This document shows, piece after piece, positions 27,008 to 36,157 of a stretch of DNA of 64,000 nt (positions within the stretch are counted from its first letter, which is position 1; each line of letters opens with the position of its first letter). The notes beneath the pieces are model-generated. The model saw only the letters and a program-made list of their open reading frames with translations. It was not told the DNA's origin and did no database searches. A program made the translations under genes and the position numbers. This stretch comes from Priestia abyssalis. Its GTDB lineage: Bacteria > Bacillota > Bacilli > Bacillales > Bacillaceae_H. The stretch is taken from assembly GCF_002019595.1 (NCBI RefSeq), contig NZ_KV917369.1:899815-963814 (forward strand). The letters are read 5' to 3'.

Positions 27008-27745
27008 ATGGAGATGAAGCCGCTTGGCGATTCGGCCATTCTTGTTCAATTTGGAAGCGAAATGAATCAAGAAACACATCTGAATGTACAAGCGTTAACA
27101 GCCCATCTTGATGCACATCCGTTTGACGGTTTGATTGAATGCGTCCCGGCTTTCACAAGCGTGACCATTTTTTATAATCCGCTGCGGATTAGGCAGATGC
27201 ATAAAGAACGAAGGAAGTCTATGTCCAGTATGGAAAAGGAAGCGTCACCATATCAAATCGTTCGTTCGATCGTAGAAGAATTAGCAGCGGGACTTAAACA
27301 GAAAACGGAAGCGAAACCGCGGGTTGTTGAAATTCCTGTCTGTTACGGCGGAGAGTTAGGTCCGGATTTGGAAGCGGTGGCAAAGTATCACGATTTATCG
27401 ACGAGTGACGTCATTAGCATTCATTCACAAGCGGAATATCTCGTCTACATGATCGGCTTTGCACCCGGATTCCCTTATTTGGGAGGGATGTCGGAAAAAA
27501 TCGCCACACCGCGTCATGCTTCACCGAGGCTATCAATCGCGGCAGGTTCCGTTGGAATCGCTGGTAAGCAAACGGGCGTCTATCCGATTTCAACACCGGG
27601 CGGCTGGCAAATCATCGGCCGTACGCCGATCGATCTCTTTCAACCGGAACAAACCCCCCCGACGCTTCTCCAGTCCGGTGATATTGTCCGGTTCAAGCCT
27701 ATTTCTCTTGAAGAATATAAGAGCTATAAGGAGAGATCGAGATGA
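27008..27745 (+). CDS. pxpB: 5-oxoprolinase subunit B (KipI-like)
   Basis: 245 residues from the ATG at 27008, ten bases after AGGGGG, where family alignment (MEMKPLGDSAILVQFG) begins. The ATG at 26975 has its own GGAGGGG site and would add 11 residues. Key motif: VYMIGFAPGFPYLGGMSEKIATPR. The C-terminal cyclophilin-like part has AAGSVGIAGKQTGVYPISTPGGW. It forms the ATP-dependent complex with PxpC and PxpA; in B. subtilis the homologue also inhibits the kinase KinA. Its stop overlaps the pxpC start. Confidence 0.94.
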   Translation: MEMKPLGDSAILVQFGSEMNQETHLNVQALTAHLDAHPFDGLIECVPAFTSVTIFYNPLRIRQMHKERRKSMSSMEKEASPYQIVRSIVEELAAGLKQKTEAKPRVVEIPVCYGGELGPDLEAVAKYHDLSTSDVISIHSQAEYLVYMIGFAPGFPYLGGMSEKIATPRHASPRLSIAAGSVGIAGKQTGVYPISTPGGWQIIGRTPIDLFQPEQTPPTLLQSGDIVRFKPISLEEYKSYKERSR

Positions 27746-28755
27746 GCATAACCATGAATCGGCCAGGTTTATTGACGAGTATTCAAGATTTGGGAAGGTA
27801 CGGCTTTCAAAAATACGGGGTCATCGTCAGCGGTGCCATGGATCGGAATTCCCTTCGTATCGCTAATTTGCTCGTAGGTAATGAGGAAGGAGAAGCCGCG
27901 TTGGAAATTACTTTGATGGGGCCCTCATTATTGGTGGAAGAAGATACGTTAATAGCGATTACAGGAGCGGATATGGCACCAGAAATTGATGGAGAACGTG
28001 TTCCTTTATGGAGGCCCGTCTATGTGAAAAAAGGGAGTGTCATTGACTACAAGGCATGCCGTTTGGGCTGCCGCGCCTATATGGCATTCGCGGGCGGCTT
28101 TGCGGTGAAAGAAGTGATGAACAGCAAAAGCACGTATTTGCGGGGGGAAATGGGCGGCTATGAGGGCCGGGCTTTGAAAGCGGAAGATACATTGCGCTTT
28201 AACACGATGTCCAAACGGGCAGCCCGGCTCATGGAGCAGCTGAAAAGAAGCGAAAGTTCCGGTTCTTTTACAGCAGCTTCGTGGTATGTGAATTCGGAAG
28301 CGTTCGTCCCGATGAAAAAAAATCCAATCATTCGCGTAATGAGGGGCGGAGAATTCGATCGGTTTACAGAGTCGAGTCAAACTCGGCTTTTTGAACAGGA
28401 ATTCCGCATTACCCCAAAGTCCGATCGGATGGGGTATCGCATAGAGGGGCCGGCTTTGCAGTTAGAAGAGCCGTTTGAACTTCTATCAGAAGCGGTTGCA
28501 AACGGGACCATACAAGTGCCGAATGACGGCAACCCAATCATATTGCTTGCGGACAGGCAGACGACCGGCGGCTATCCAAAAATCGCTCAGGTCATAACGG
28601 TCGACCTCCCCGTCATGGCCCAATTGAAGCCGGGGGAAAACATTCGCTTCAAGGAAGTGACGCTGGAGGAAGCGGAGCGGCTTTACCTGGAGCAAGAGCA
28701 GCAAATGGAACAGCTGAAGGTTGGCATTTTGTTGAATATCGATTCATCTAAATAA
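27742..28755 (+). CDS. pxpC: 5-oxoprolinase subunit C (KipA-like, biotin-dependent carboxyltransferase fold)
   Basis: 337 residues; the ATGA overlap with pxpB indicates coupled translation. Family stretches: RPGLLTSIQDLGRYGFQKYG, SGAMDRNSLRIANLLVGN and RGGEFDRFTESSQTRLF, and near the end DRQTTGGYPKIAQVITVDL. It is the partner of PxpB in 5-oxoproline hydrolysis. The annotation 'carboxyltransferase' comes from similarity to urea amidolyase. That is notable because genes for a biotin carrier and biotin carboxylase follow directly. Confidence 0.94.
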   Translation: MSITMNRPGLLTSIQDLGRYGFQKYGVIVSGAMDRNSLRIANLLVGNEEGEAALEITLMGPSLLVEEDTLIAITGADMAPEIDGERVPLWRPVYVKKGSVIDYKACRLGCRAYMAFAGGFAVKEVMNSKSTYLRGEMGGYEGRALKAEDTLRFNTMSKRAARLMEQLKRSESSGSFTAASWYVNSEAFVPMKKNPIIRVMRGGEFDRFTESSQTRLFEQEFRITPKSDRMGYRIEGPALQLEEPFELLSEAVANGTIQVPNDGNPIILLADRQTTGGYPKIAQVITVDLPVMAQLKPGENIRFKEVTLEEAERLYLEQEQQMEQLKVGILLNIDSSK

Positions 28756-28783
28756 ACGTCAATTATATAAAGGAGCAGGTAAA

Positions 28784-29254
28784 ATGTTAAGTGTCAATGA
28801 GATGAAAGAAATCATTAAAGCGGTGGACGAGTCTTCCGTTGAAACATTTAAGGTGGAGTATGAAGGATTGAAAGTATTGGTCGAAAAAAAAGCAGGCAGC
28901 CACCATCATTCCGGGCAAGCCGAAACACCTGAAAACATAGAAGCGAAGCCATCCGTTGTACGAAAAGAAGAGGAAAAAATGGTGGAAGCCGTTTCGAAAC
29001 AAAGCGAAGCAGATGTCCATCAAGTTCTTTCGCCGATGGTCGGCACGTTTTATGGCCGTTCCAATCCGGAGGCCGCACCTTTTGTAGAAGTCGGTACAAA
29101 AGTTGAGAAAGGTCAAATCGTTTGCGTGGTGGAGGCGATGAAGCTGTTTAATGAAATTCAGGCAGAAGTGAGCGGAGAAATCGTTGACTTGTTAGTGGAA
29201 GACGGGCAGATTGTCGAATACGGCCAGCCGTTGTTTCTCATCAAGGAAGATTGA
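28784..29254 (+). CDS. accB: Biotin carboxyl carrier protein (AccB-type)
   Basis: 156 residues; AAAGGAGCAGG precedes the ATG. The N-terminal helix [19 protein letters not shown] is followed by a linker rich in His, Glu and Lys. The C-terminal biotinyl domain has the biotinylation motif [10 protein letters not shown] (Lys at about residue 122) and the AccB-specific thumb region [20 protein letters not shown]. Four-gene run pxpB-pxpC-accB-accC. This is likely a second, pathway-linked carrier rather than the housekeeping copy. Confidence 0.94.
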   Translation: MLSVNEMKEIIKAVDESSVETFKVEYEGLKVLVEKKAGSHHHSGQAETPENIEAKPSVVRKEEEKMVEAVSKQSEADVHQVLSPMVGTFYGRSNPEAAPFVEVGTKVEKGQIVCVVEAMKLFNEIQAEVSGEIVDLLVEDGQIVEYGQPLFLIKED

Positions 29255-29277
29255 CCAATCAAAAAGGGGGAAACTGC

Positions 29278-30621
29278 ATGTTTAAGAAAGTGCTGATTGC
29301 GAACCGGGGAGAAATTGCCGTCCGGATTATTAGAGCGTGTAAAGAGCTTGGAATCGAAACGGTTGCCGTGTATTCACAAGCCGATTCAGAAGCGCTGCAT
29401 GTCAAGCTTGCGGATGAAGCGTACTGCATCGGACCGACGGCTTCAAAAGACAGCTATTTACACATACCAAATTTAATAAGCGTTGCCACGATCACAAAAG
29501 CGGAGGCCATTCATCCGGGATATGGCTTTTTGGCGGAAAACGCCGACTTTGCTGAAATCTGCGCGAAATGCAATATCGTGTTTATCGGGCCGGATGCGGA
29601 GGCCATTCAAAAGATGGGCGCAAAAGCGGTCGCAAGAGACACGATGAAAAAAGCCGGTGTGCCGACTGTTCCCGGGACGGAAGGGCTCATTGAAGATGAG
29701 GAGGAAGCGCTGACGGTCGCAAAAGAGATCGGATTTCCGGTCATCGTTAAAGCGACAGCCGGAGGCGGCGGAAAAGGCATGCGGGTCGCCTATGACCAGG
29801 AAGAACTGAAAAAGGCCATTTGCCAGGCCCAGCAGGAGGCGGAAACGGCGTTCGGCAATCCGGGAGTGTATTTGGAAAAATATTTAGAAGAACCAAGGCA
29901 TGTGGAAATTCAAATCATGGCCGACCGATATGGAAATGTTGTCCATCTCGGTGAAAGGGATTGCTCGATTCAGCGCAGGCATCAAAAGCTGGTCGAAGAG
30001 GCGCCGTCACCCGCGCTTGACGAGGAACTGCGGCGGGAAATGGGTGAAGCGGCCGTTGCGGCGGCTAAAGCTGTCCATTATCACGGAGCTGGAACGGTCG
30101 AGTTTTTGTTGGATAAACACGGGCATTTTTATTTCATGGAAATGAATACGCGTATTCAAGTGGAACATCCGGTCACAGAGCTTGTCACAGGGGTCGACTT
30201 GATCAAGGAGCAATTGGCGGTCGCGGCAGGCCGTGAGCTTTCTTTTACCCAAAGCGATATCCGCATCAACGGCTGGGCGATCGAGTGCCGTGTGAATGCC
30301 GAAAACCCGATGAAAAACTTTATGCCTTCCCCCGGCCAAGTGGACATGTATTTGCCGCCGGGAGGCTTTGGGGTGAGGGTCGACAGTGCCGTTTATCCGG
30401 GATATACGGTTTCACCATTCTACGATTCGATGGTCGCGAAAGTCATTGTTCACGGCAAAGACCGGGAAGAAGCGATTCAAAAAATGAAACGGGCCCTGGA
30501 CGAGTTTCTCATTACCGGCATTCACACAACCATTCCCTTTCATTTGAAATTGCTGGAGCATGAAGCGTTTATAAAAGGGGATTTTAACACGAAATTTTTA
30601 GAGATGTATGAGGTTATTTAG
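29278..30621 (+). CDS. accC: Biotin carboxylase (AccC-type)
   Basis: 447 residues from the ATG at 29278 (AAAGGGGGAAACTGC upstream). The frame opens earlier, but [20 protein letters not shown] is the true family start. ATP-grasp glycine-rich loop [10 protein letters not shown], the [13 protein letters not shown] segment and the active-site [13 protein letters not shown] are intact. It carboxylates the biotin on AccB with bicarbonate and ATP. Clustering with pxpBC suggests a dedicated enzyme; the carboxyltransferase role could fall to PxpC-like chemistry, which is speculative. A degenerate repeat follows. Confidence 0.95.
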   Translation: MFKKVLIANRGEIAVRIIRACKELGIETVAVYSQADSEALHVKLADEAYCIGPTASKDSYLHIPNLISVATITKAEAIHPGYGFLAENADFAEICAKCNIVFIGPDAEAIQKMGAKAVARDTMKKAGVPTVPGTEGLIEDEEEALTVAKEIGFPVIVKATAGGGGKGMRVAYDQEELKKAICQAQQEAETAFGNPGVYLEKYLEEPRHVEIQIMADRYGNVVHLGERDCSIQRRHQKLVEEAPSPALDEELRREMGEAAVAAAKAVHYHGAGTVEFLLDKHGHFYFMEMNTRIQVEHPVTELVTGVDLIKEQLAVAAGRELSFTQSDIRINGWAIECRVNAENPMKNFMPSPGQVDMYLPPGGFGVRVDSAVYPGYTVSPFYDSMVAKVIVHGKDREEAIQKMKRALDEFLITGIHTTIPFHLKLLEHEAFIKGDFNTKFLEMYEVI

Positions 30622-30690
30622 CTAATAGCTATTAGCAATCAGGATTTAGCGATTAGGAGTTAGGATCTAAAGGCTAACAGCTAACAAGAA
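30620..30690. repeat. Short-period degenerate repeat
   Basis: Recurring GCTATTAGC / GATTTAGCG / GATTAGGAGTTAGG / GGCTAACAGCTAAC words over about 70 bases between accC and the next gene. Many words are mutually complementary (GCTAATAGCTATTAGC), so it can fold. Confidence 0.55.
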
Positions 30691-30704
30691 GGAGAGATTT
30701 TTTC

Positions 30705-30866
30705 ATGTGGGTGATCACCCTGTATTCAACAGACAATGATACGACCATGTTTGAATTCGACAGCGAAAAAGAAGCGCGGGAAGCGTTCGGGAAAATGAAA
30801 GGCTGCAAAATTCTTTCCGAAGTTGTTTACTATAATGATGAATGCTTTGCTTTAGAGGCTGTTTAA
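30705..30866 (+). CDS. Small uncharacterised protein (53 aa)
   Basis: MWVITLYSTDNDTTMFEFDS, then EKEAREAFGKMKGCKILSEV. AAGAAGGAGAG lies upstream of the ATG and the codon usage is typical. The beta-alpha pattern with a conserved-looking KMKGCKILSEVVYYND suggests a small cytoplasmic domain of the kind common in Bacillaceae. It may be co-transcribed with accC (83 bp gap). Function unknown. Confidence 0.7.
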   Translation: MWVITLYSTDNDTTMFEFDSEKEAREAFGKMKGCKILSEVVYYNDECFALEAV

Positions 30867-30920
30867 GCAGAAAAGTAGTTAATATGATTGCTTTTAGGCC
30901 GCCTCTTTTAATTAATAAAT

Positions 30921-30975
30921 GAAGGAGCTGGGTCAAAAGGTCGTTGATCAACGACTTTTTTGACCCAGCTTCTTT
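30921..30975 (+). terminator. Intrinsic terminator
   Basis: AGCTGGGTCAAAA (30926-30938) pairs with TTTTGACCCAGCT (30958-30970), and an inner GTCGTTGATCAACGAC is self-complementary. TTCTTT follows. It ends the pxpB-accC run and the small gene. Confidence 0.82.
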
Positions 30976-31162
30976 GAGTTATGTAGCAACAGGACGTCCT
31001 TTGCCCAATAGTGCCACAAATAATCAGAATCCGTAGTAGTTCCATAGATTAAAAGTAGTGCGAAAAAATAGTTTACAGGAGTTCACAGGGTTTCATGGTA
31101 AGATAGAGTGGTGAAATACTGGGTTTAATGTATATAAGAGTAAAAAGGCAGGGAAGTAAGCA

Positions 31163-32002
31163 ATGAAAAAAATAGTGACAGATATTCTTTTTATTTTATT
31201 GGGGTCTTTTCTTTTTGCATTGGCTATCAATCTATTTGTTATTCCGAATGAACTCGGTGAAGGCGGAGTGACGGGTATTACGATCATTTTATATTATCTG
31301 TTCGAATGGTCTCCGGGGTTGGTCAGTTTAATCTTGAATGCGATTTTATTGATCGTGGGATATAAATATTTGAGCAAGACAACAACGATTTATACGATCA
31401 TGGCCGTCATATTTCATTCTCTATTTCTCCATTTAACCGAAAGCTGGAGAATTGTTTCAGATGAAATCGTCGTGAATGCCATATTCGGCGGCATATTTGC
31501 AGGTGTCGGAATCGGGTTGATTATTCGAGTCGGGGGTACGACGGCAGGTACGACCATTCTGGCTCGAATCACGAATAAATATCTTGGCTGGAGCATTAGT
31601 CACGGCCTGTTGTTTTTCGATTTAATCGTGGCGTTCTCTTCTTATTTTATTATCGGGGCGGAAGGCTTAATGCTGACTGTTATGATGCTGTATATTGGAA
31701 CAAAAGTGATGGAATTCATCATTGAAGGATTGAACCCGAAAAAGGCAGTCACGATCATATCGGAACACCCGGACGAAATTGCCCAACAAGTCAACGTGTT
31801 GATGGATAGAGGGGTGACGGTCTTTTCCGGCCACGGGTACTATACAAAAGCATCGAAAGACATTCTTTATATCGTCATTAGCAAACAAGAGGTCGTCAAG
31901 CTGAAGAAAATCGTGAAGAAAACCGATACACATGCGTTCATCGCCATCCATGATGTGCGTGATGTATTCGGAGAAGGGTTTTTGGATATTTCAAAATCAT
32001 AA
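31163..32002 (+). CDS. YitT-family membrane protein (DUF161/DUF2179)
   Basis: 279 residues; GGCAGGGAAG precedes the ATG. Five to six membrane helices come first (GSFLFALAINLFVIPNELGEG; GGIFAGVGIGLIIRVGGTTAG). A cytoplasmic C-terminal DUF2179 domain follows (ISEHPDEIAQQVNVLMDRGVT with HGYYTKASKDILYIVISKQE). Bacillus genomes carry several paralogues (YitT, YqfU, YpjC); the function is unclear. A perfect 30-base palindrome begins at its stop codon. Confidence 0.93.
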   Translation: MKKIVTDILFILLGSFLFALAINLFVIPNELGEGGVTGITIILYYLFEWSPGLVSLILNAILLIVGYKYLSKTTTIYTIMAVIFHSLFLHLTESWRIVSDEIVVNAIFGGIFAGVGIGLIIRVGGTTAGTTILARITNKYLGWSISHGLLFFDLIVAFSSYFIIGAEGLMLTVMMLYIGTKVMEFIIEGLNPKKAVTIISEHPDEIAQQVNVLMDRGVTVFSGHGYYTKASKDILYIVISKQEVVKLKKIVKKTDTHAFIAIHDVRDVFGEGFLDISKS

Positions 32003-32030
32003 CAAGCCAGGGGGATCCCCCTGGCTTGTT
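32001..32030. terminator. Perfect palindrome, likely terminator
   Basis: 15-base arms (AACAAGCCAGGGGGA and complement) with no unpaired centre, starting at the YitT-gene stop. It can serve the converging ydbC gene too, but lacks a long T-run. Confidence 0.75.
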
Positions 32031-32073
32031 GCCGTTTTACCATGAAAGGAAGATGGATCTTTCAGATGAACCA

Positions 32074-32673
32074 TCAGGAAGGATCCTTAAGCACGAGCCA
32101 ATTGCGCTCAAGTTTGTAAAGGTGCTGTGTGATGGAAGAGACAGCGGGATGGAGAAGCTGATCGGCCGTTTTATCCGGAACGGCTACACTGTATAATGAA
32201 ACGATCGTGAGCGTCTCGGGGGTGACCGGTGCGGCCGTATGGAAGAGACAGCGATAGTTGGAGTGTGTCAGTTGGTCTGTAAGCTCTTTGACGGTGAAGG
32301 GCTGGCCTTCACGAATCTGGCATGTGGTGACCATCATATAACGGGATTCAATTGCGCTCGAACGGAAAAAGTTGTAGCGCCCGCCTTGCGTCACAGCTTG
32401 TTTGGAAAGGTCGACATGCAAATGATGGTACGTCGACCTTTGCCCGCTTTTATAAAAAATGGAGTCGTGGGTATGCTTCATGAAATCTTGGTATGACTTT
32501 TCGTTTTCCCATAAACCGAATACAAACGCTTCCTCTTGCTGTTCCAGATTCCAGCCCCCGAGCTGCCCGATAAACCCGTCTACATGGGCAAGGGCCGCCC
32601 AATGCTGCTGTTTATAAGAAAATACATCTTTTTGATCGTTGTGAACGTGGCATGTCATCATCTTCGCTAGCAT
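32074..32673 (-). CDS. YdbC-like protein (DUF4937)
   Basis: 199 residues from the ATG at 32673, with GAGAGGTGATATTG upstream. The N-terminal half (SYKQQHWAALAHVDGFIGQL followed by GGW, and FVFGLWENEKSYQDFMKHTH) looks like a dimeric alpha/beta-barrel fold related to antibiotic-biosynthesis monooxygenases and matches what I know of YdbC. The C-terminal half has a second, weaker domain. Role unknown. Monocistronic, convergent with the YitT gene. Confidence 0.8.
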   Translation of the reverse strand: MLAKMMTCHVHNDQKDVFSYKQQHWAALAHVDGFIGQLGGWNLEQQEEAFVFGLWENEKSYQDFMKHTHDSIFYKSGQRSTYHHLHVDLSKQAVTQGGRYNFFRSSAIESRYMMVTTCQIREGQPFTVKELTDQLTHSNYRCLFHTAAPVTPETLTIVSLYSVAVPDKTADQLLHPAVSSITQHLYKLERNWLVLKDPS

Positions 32674-32785
32674 CAATATCACCTCTCTTTACTTTTTCTA
32701 CATAATTTTGAAAAAACCCTTTTGCCGGTACGAAATTCAATGTAGTTCTTACGGCATACCGTTTCTGCTTCCTTCATATATTGAG

Positions 32786-32950
32786 TATATAGATTGATTT
32801 AGAAAATTGGACATGACCAAAGAACGGCCATGCCAAATTTTCTAACCTTTGAGGACAGATTCAAGTTGTTTGGATAACCGCTTATACGGGAGAATATCCA
32901 AGAGAAAAAACAGAAAAGCATAGATAAGCAGGCGCCTTCCGCTTTTCTAG
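32786..32950. repeat. Interspersed repeat, copy C
   Basis: Starts TATATAGATTGATTTAGAAAA (as copy A), then the hairpin TTGGACATGACCAAAGAACG and complement. Blocks CCTTTGAGG, TTCAAGTTGTTTGGATAACCG and CTTATACGGGAG follow (as copies B and E). A second hairpin AGAAAAGC...GCTTTTCT at the end recalls AACAGAAAAGCGTAGGCAG in copy D. It fills most of the 335-bp gap before the P-loop gene. Confidence 0.78.
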
Positions 32951-33008
32951 CATTATATGAATCTAGGCGACAAATGATGAATGAGGAGATAAGGGGGATG
33001 TCGAAAAG

Positions 33009-34973
33009 ATGGCGGTGGAATTGGTGAAAAAGAGCCGTTCGCAAAACGGAAAAAGCTGGTGTGTTATGTTTGAGCACCCGTTTCGCAAAGCAGCGGACGG
33101 CAAAAAGGGACAACCTGTACGGATAGGGCTCAATACGAAAGATGAAGAAGAAGCGGAAAAGCTCAGAAAGCAGCTTCAAGATTTAGTGGCGGATGAAAAC
33201 TTCTGGACACCGAAAGCGAAAATGAAGGCGAAAACATTATTTGATGAGCGGGTTGTCGCCGCGGTCTACGGGCAATGGCAAGAACCGTCGTTTGAGGGAG
33301 TCCGCGACAGCTGCCTCCCGTTTCAAAGCGAGGAGGGCTATGCCAACATCCAATTGATCGGAGATAGAGGAACGGGAAAAACGCTCTTGCTGCGGCAGCT
33401 TCTCGGATTGAATGAGGAAGCGGAACCCTTTCCGGCAGCCGGTTACTCTGACAGCGTCCGTTATGAAGCGGAATGGCTTTTGGCCGATCAAGAATGTTAT
33501 GAAGCGGTCGTCACCTTCGTTCCGTTCATGAAGATAAAAGCCTATGTTGAAGAGGCTCTCCTTCAGGCGGCGATGGCGTATGCATTGGAAAGCTCGGAGC
33601 AAAAAATGATTGATGCCCTTATGGGAAAAGAAGGGATGCTTCGCAGTTTAATTGGTTTCCTCCCTTCATCGGTTTCAAATTTGTACGGGTGGTTCCCGGC
33701 TTCTTATGAAAAAGTCCATTTGCGACGATGGGCTCCTTACGTCAAAGCACTTCAATCGGAAGCGTCAAGGGTTCGGCAAGCGATTCTTTCCAAACCGGAT
33801 GCCGCTGCCGAACCGCAGTCGTTCAAGGAGACATGGGAGCGGGATGCTCGCTGCATGCAGCTTGCAGAAGCATTAGTGGAAGAAGTGGAGAGGAATTTTG
33901 GAGCGCTGGAAGAAGGGAATATCATGTATCATGAAGACGACTGGCCGCTTTGCTGGCGCTTTAAAACGAAAGACCGCGCTTACTTTTTGCAAGTATTGTA
34001 TCAGCTATTCGGTGACGATCCGGCGTTTGACGGCAAGCAGCTGTCGTCTTTAGTGGAAGGCATGCGCTTAAAGGGGCCGTTTCGTCCCCTGTCTCACGAA
34101 CAGGGGTTTCCGAAATTAATGATAACGGAGCGAAGAGTGACCGGCGGCCATCTTTCCGCTTGGCAAATCGAAAAAATAACAGCGGCAGATGCAGCCGTTT
34201 TGGTCGAAAAGGGCGGCGCTCTCACCCCGTCTTCTTTATGGCACGAAATGGTCATTACCGGCCAAACGGAAAAGCTTTCGATCGTTTTCACCGATGTGGA
34301 TGACATCAGCGGGAACCGCCTCCGCACATATGAGGAAAGGTGCGAGCATCTTCTTCGTTCACTAAATGAACGCATTGAAACGATCGGTGATACATTAGGA
34401 GAACAGGCGGCGAGGACATTGACCCGTGTTTGCCGGCAAAACGGACTCCATATTATCGGGCGTTCCACGGATCTCCAAACGGTTCAATCGCTGCAAAGAC
34501 TGACGCACGCTTTGGAAAAGTCGACGATTCCAAAAGGGGAAAGCCGTGTTCACCCCATTTATGTCAGCATCGCCGTATCGCTGGCCATTTATGAAGGGGC
34601 GAAGCGGTTTTGCGGGCAAATTCAAAAGCGGGAACAAATCGCCGCCGCCTTTGCCTCATGCATGGGTGAGGCGTTATACCGCTTTTTCATTAAAGACCCG
34701 TCCGGCTGGTCACTGTCAGAAGCGTCCTATGCGGAAAAAGACCGGACCATCGAGCGAATCTGCTTTTTTCTCCATCAAGACTTGCTGGCATATGCCCAGG
34801 AAGAGCTATGTCCGGCCATAGAAAAAGAGGATGGACAAAAAAACTGGCAGGAAACACTCGCCAAACTCGTTCCTGCCGAACAAGAAGCTTTCATCCGCGA
34901 GCCGTTTTTGCGTGACCTTTACGGAATCGTCAAAGGCTGTATTGAACGGGCCGGAGGTGTGATGATCAGCTGA
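33009..34973 (+). CDS. Uncharacterised P-loop NTPase (654 aa)
   Basis: I do not recognise a named family. The ATG follows AAGGGGG at about 11 bases. The first 65 residues (SRSQNGKSWCVMFEHPFRKA; VRIGLNTKDEEEAEKLRKQL) look like the arm-type DNA-binding region seen at the start of tyrosine recombinases. A Walker A motif GDRGTGKTLLLRQ lies at residues 118-130. A hydrophobic strand ending in acids, LSIVFTDVDDIS (about 422-433), is a plausible Walker B. The remainder is mainly helical. No recombinase catalytic residues or membrane helices are seen. It is isolated, with a repeat upstream and its own terminator downstream. A regulatory or stress ATPase is possible, but I cannot assign a function. Confidence 0.8.
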   Translation: MAVELVKKSRSQNGKSWCVMFEHPFRKAADGKKGQPVRIGLNTKDEEEAEKLRKQLQDLVADENFWTPKAKMKAKTLFDERVVAAVYGQWQEPSFEGVRDSCLPFQSEEGYANIQLIGDRGTGKTLLLRQLLGLNEEAEPFPAAGYSDSVRYEAEWLLADQECYEAVVTFVPFMKIKAYVEEALLQAAMAYALESSEQKMIDALMGKEGMLRSLIGFLPSSVSNLYGWFPASYEKVHLRRWAPYVKALQSEASRVRQAILSKPDAAAEPQSFKETWERDARCMQLAEALVEEVERNFGALEEGNIMYHEDDWPLCWRFKTKDRAYFLQVLYQLFGDDPAFDGKQLSSLVEGMRLKGPFRPLSHEQGFPKLMITERRVTGGHLSAWQIEKITAADAAVLVEKGGALTPSSLWHEMVITGQTEKLSIVFTDVDDISGNRLRTYEERCEHLLRSLNERIETIGDTLGEQAARTLTRVCRQNGLHIIGRSTDLQTVQSLQRLTHALEKSTIPKGESRVHPIYVSIAVSLAIYEGAKRFCGQIQKREQIAAAFASCMGEALYRFFIKDPSGWSLSEASYAEKDRTIERICFFLHQDLLAYAQEELCPAIEKEDGQKNWQETLAKLVPAEQEAFIREPFLRDLYGIVKGCIERAGGVMIS

Positions 34974-34974
34974 T

Positions 34975-35009
34975 AAAAAGGTCTTGAAGCTCCACTTCAA
35001 GACCTTTTT
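34975..35009 (+). terminator. Intrinsic terminator
   Basis: AAAAAGGTCTTGAAG (34975-34989) pairs with its exact complement (34995-35009), followed by T. It ends the P-loop gene. Confidence 0.92.
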
Positions 35010-35202
35010 TTATATGTGAATGCCCAAAAATAATTTTTAAATGAAAGAGCACATTCATGATAAAAAATAATGTCTTAATATCAAGAATAACACATACTTT
35101 AGATATAAGAGCGGAGGAGATGATAGGTCTAAAGAATCTATTTCGGGAGTTTTTATCTACTGACGCTTAATCACATAAGGGAGGATAAGGGGAGAAAATG
35201 AT

Positions 35203-36114
35203 ATGAAGGTCCTCATTACGGGGGGAGCAGGTTTCATTGGTTCCTTTATTTGTGAAGCAGCCATAAAAGAAGGGAATAGCGTAGTGGTGGTTGATGATTT
35301 AAGTACGGGAAATCAAAAGTTTGTCCATCCTTCTGCCGCTTTTTATCAAATGGATATTCGAAGTAATGATTTGGAGTGGGTGTTCCAGCAAGAAAAGCCG
35401 GACATTGTCATTCATCAGGCTGCACAAGTTTCTGTTTCGAAATCGCAAAAGGGCCCGATGTTCGATGCTTCAACAAATGTTTTAGGAACCGTTAATCTTT
35501 TGTTTCAATCCGCTAAACATAATGTTCAAAAGTTCATATACGCTTCATCGGCCGCCGTATACGGGAATCCTGCCTCGTTTCCCATAAGAGAAATGGATGA
35601 GCTGTCCCCGCTTTCTTTTTACGGACTATCCAAATTAACGGGAGAAGCTTATGTGAAGCAGTTCCATGACCGATTTCAGCTTCCGTACACCATTTTGCGG
35701 TACAGTAACGTGTATGGGATGAGACAGAGCATGCAGGGGGAGGCTGGAGTGATTTCGCTTTTTATTGATCGATTATTAAAAAAGCAGTCGCCTGTCGTGT
35801 ATGGAAGCGGAGAGCAGACGCGGGACTTCGTTTTCGTGAAGGATGTGGCCAAAGCCAACATAATGGCGATGAGAGGCGGAGATAATGAGATACTCAATAT
35901 TAGCACCGGCACAGAATGCTCCATCAATCAGCTTGTTTCCATGTTGAAACCGTATAAGCCCTCTGCGTTAGAAGTACGGTACGTCAGTCCTAAAGATGGT
36001 GACATTTACAGGAGCTGTTTAGATTCCACCAAAGCGTTCACAATGCTGAATTGGAAGGCGGAATCAACCTTCGAGCAAGGATTGGAAAGAACGATAAAGT
36101 ATTTTTTCGAATAA
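35203..36114 (+). CDS. NAD-dependent sugar epimerase (UDP-GlcNAc/UDP-Glc 4-epimerase type)
   Basis: 303 residues; AGGGGAG lies upstream of the ATG. The NAD-binding loop TGGAGFIGSF, the acid-ended strand VVVDDLSTG and the short-chain dehydrogenase catalytic pair (SSAAVYGNP Ser and YGLSK Tyr/Lys) are intact. The protein is slightly short for GalE (about 330). In Pel loci of other bacteria an epimerase of this type (PelX) makes UDP-GalNAc, so the same role is likely here given the PelF homologue next door. A promoter, a leader and a terminator separate it from pelF, so it can be expressed independently. Confidence 0.9.
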   Translation: MKVLITGGAGFIGSFICEAAIKEGNSVVVVDDLSTGNQKFVHPSAAFYQMDIRSNDLEWVFQQEKPDIVIHQAAQVSVSKSQKGPMFDASTNVLGTVNLLFQSAKHNVQKFIYASSAAVYGNPASFPIREMDELSPLSFYGLSKLTGEAYVKQFHDRFQLPYTILRYSNVYGMRQSMQGEAGVISLFIDRLLKKQSPVVYGSGEQTRDFVFVKDVAKANIMAMRGGDNEILNISTGTECSINQLVSMLKPYKPSALEVRYVSPKDGDIYRSCLDSTKAFTMLNWKAESTFEQGLERTIKYFFE

Positions 36115-36123
36115 AGTGAAATA

Positions 36124-36153
36124 TTGAATTTTTTATATGAATACTCTGATAAT
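36124..36153 (+). promoter_or_regulatory. Putative sigma-A promoter for the pelF operon
   Basis: TTGAAT (36124-36129), an 18-base spacer, then GATAAT (36148-36153). It would start transcription about 36160, right at the first leader hairpin. Confidence 0.4.
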
Positions 36154-36157
36154 AAAT

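Noticed and set aside
35120..35170. 16-codon frame behind GGAGGAG upstream of the epimerase
   Set aside because: Spacing between site and ATG is too short and the peptide has no feature; kept only as a remote leader-peptide possibility.
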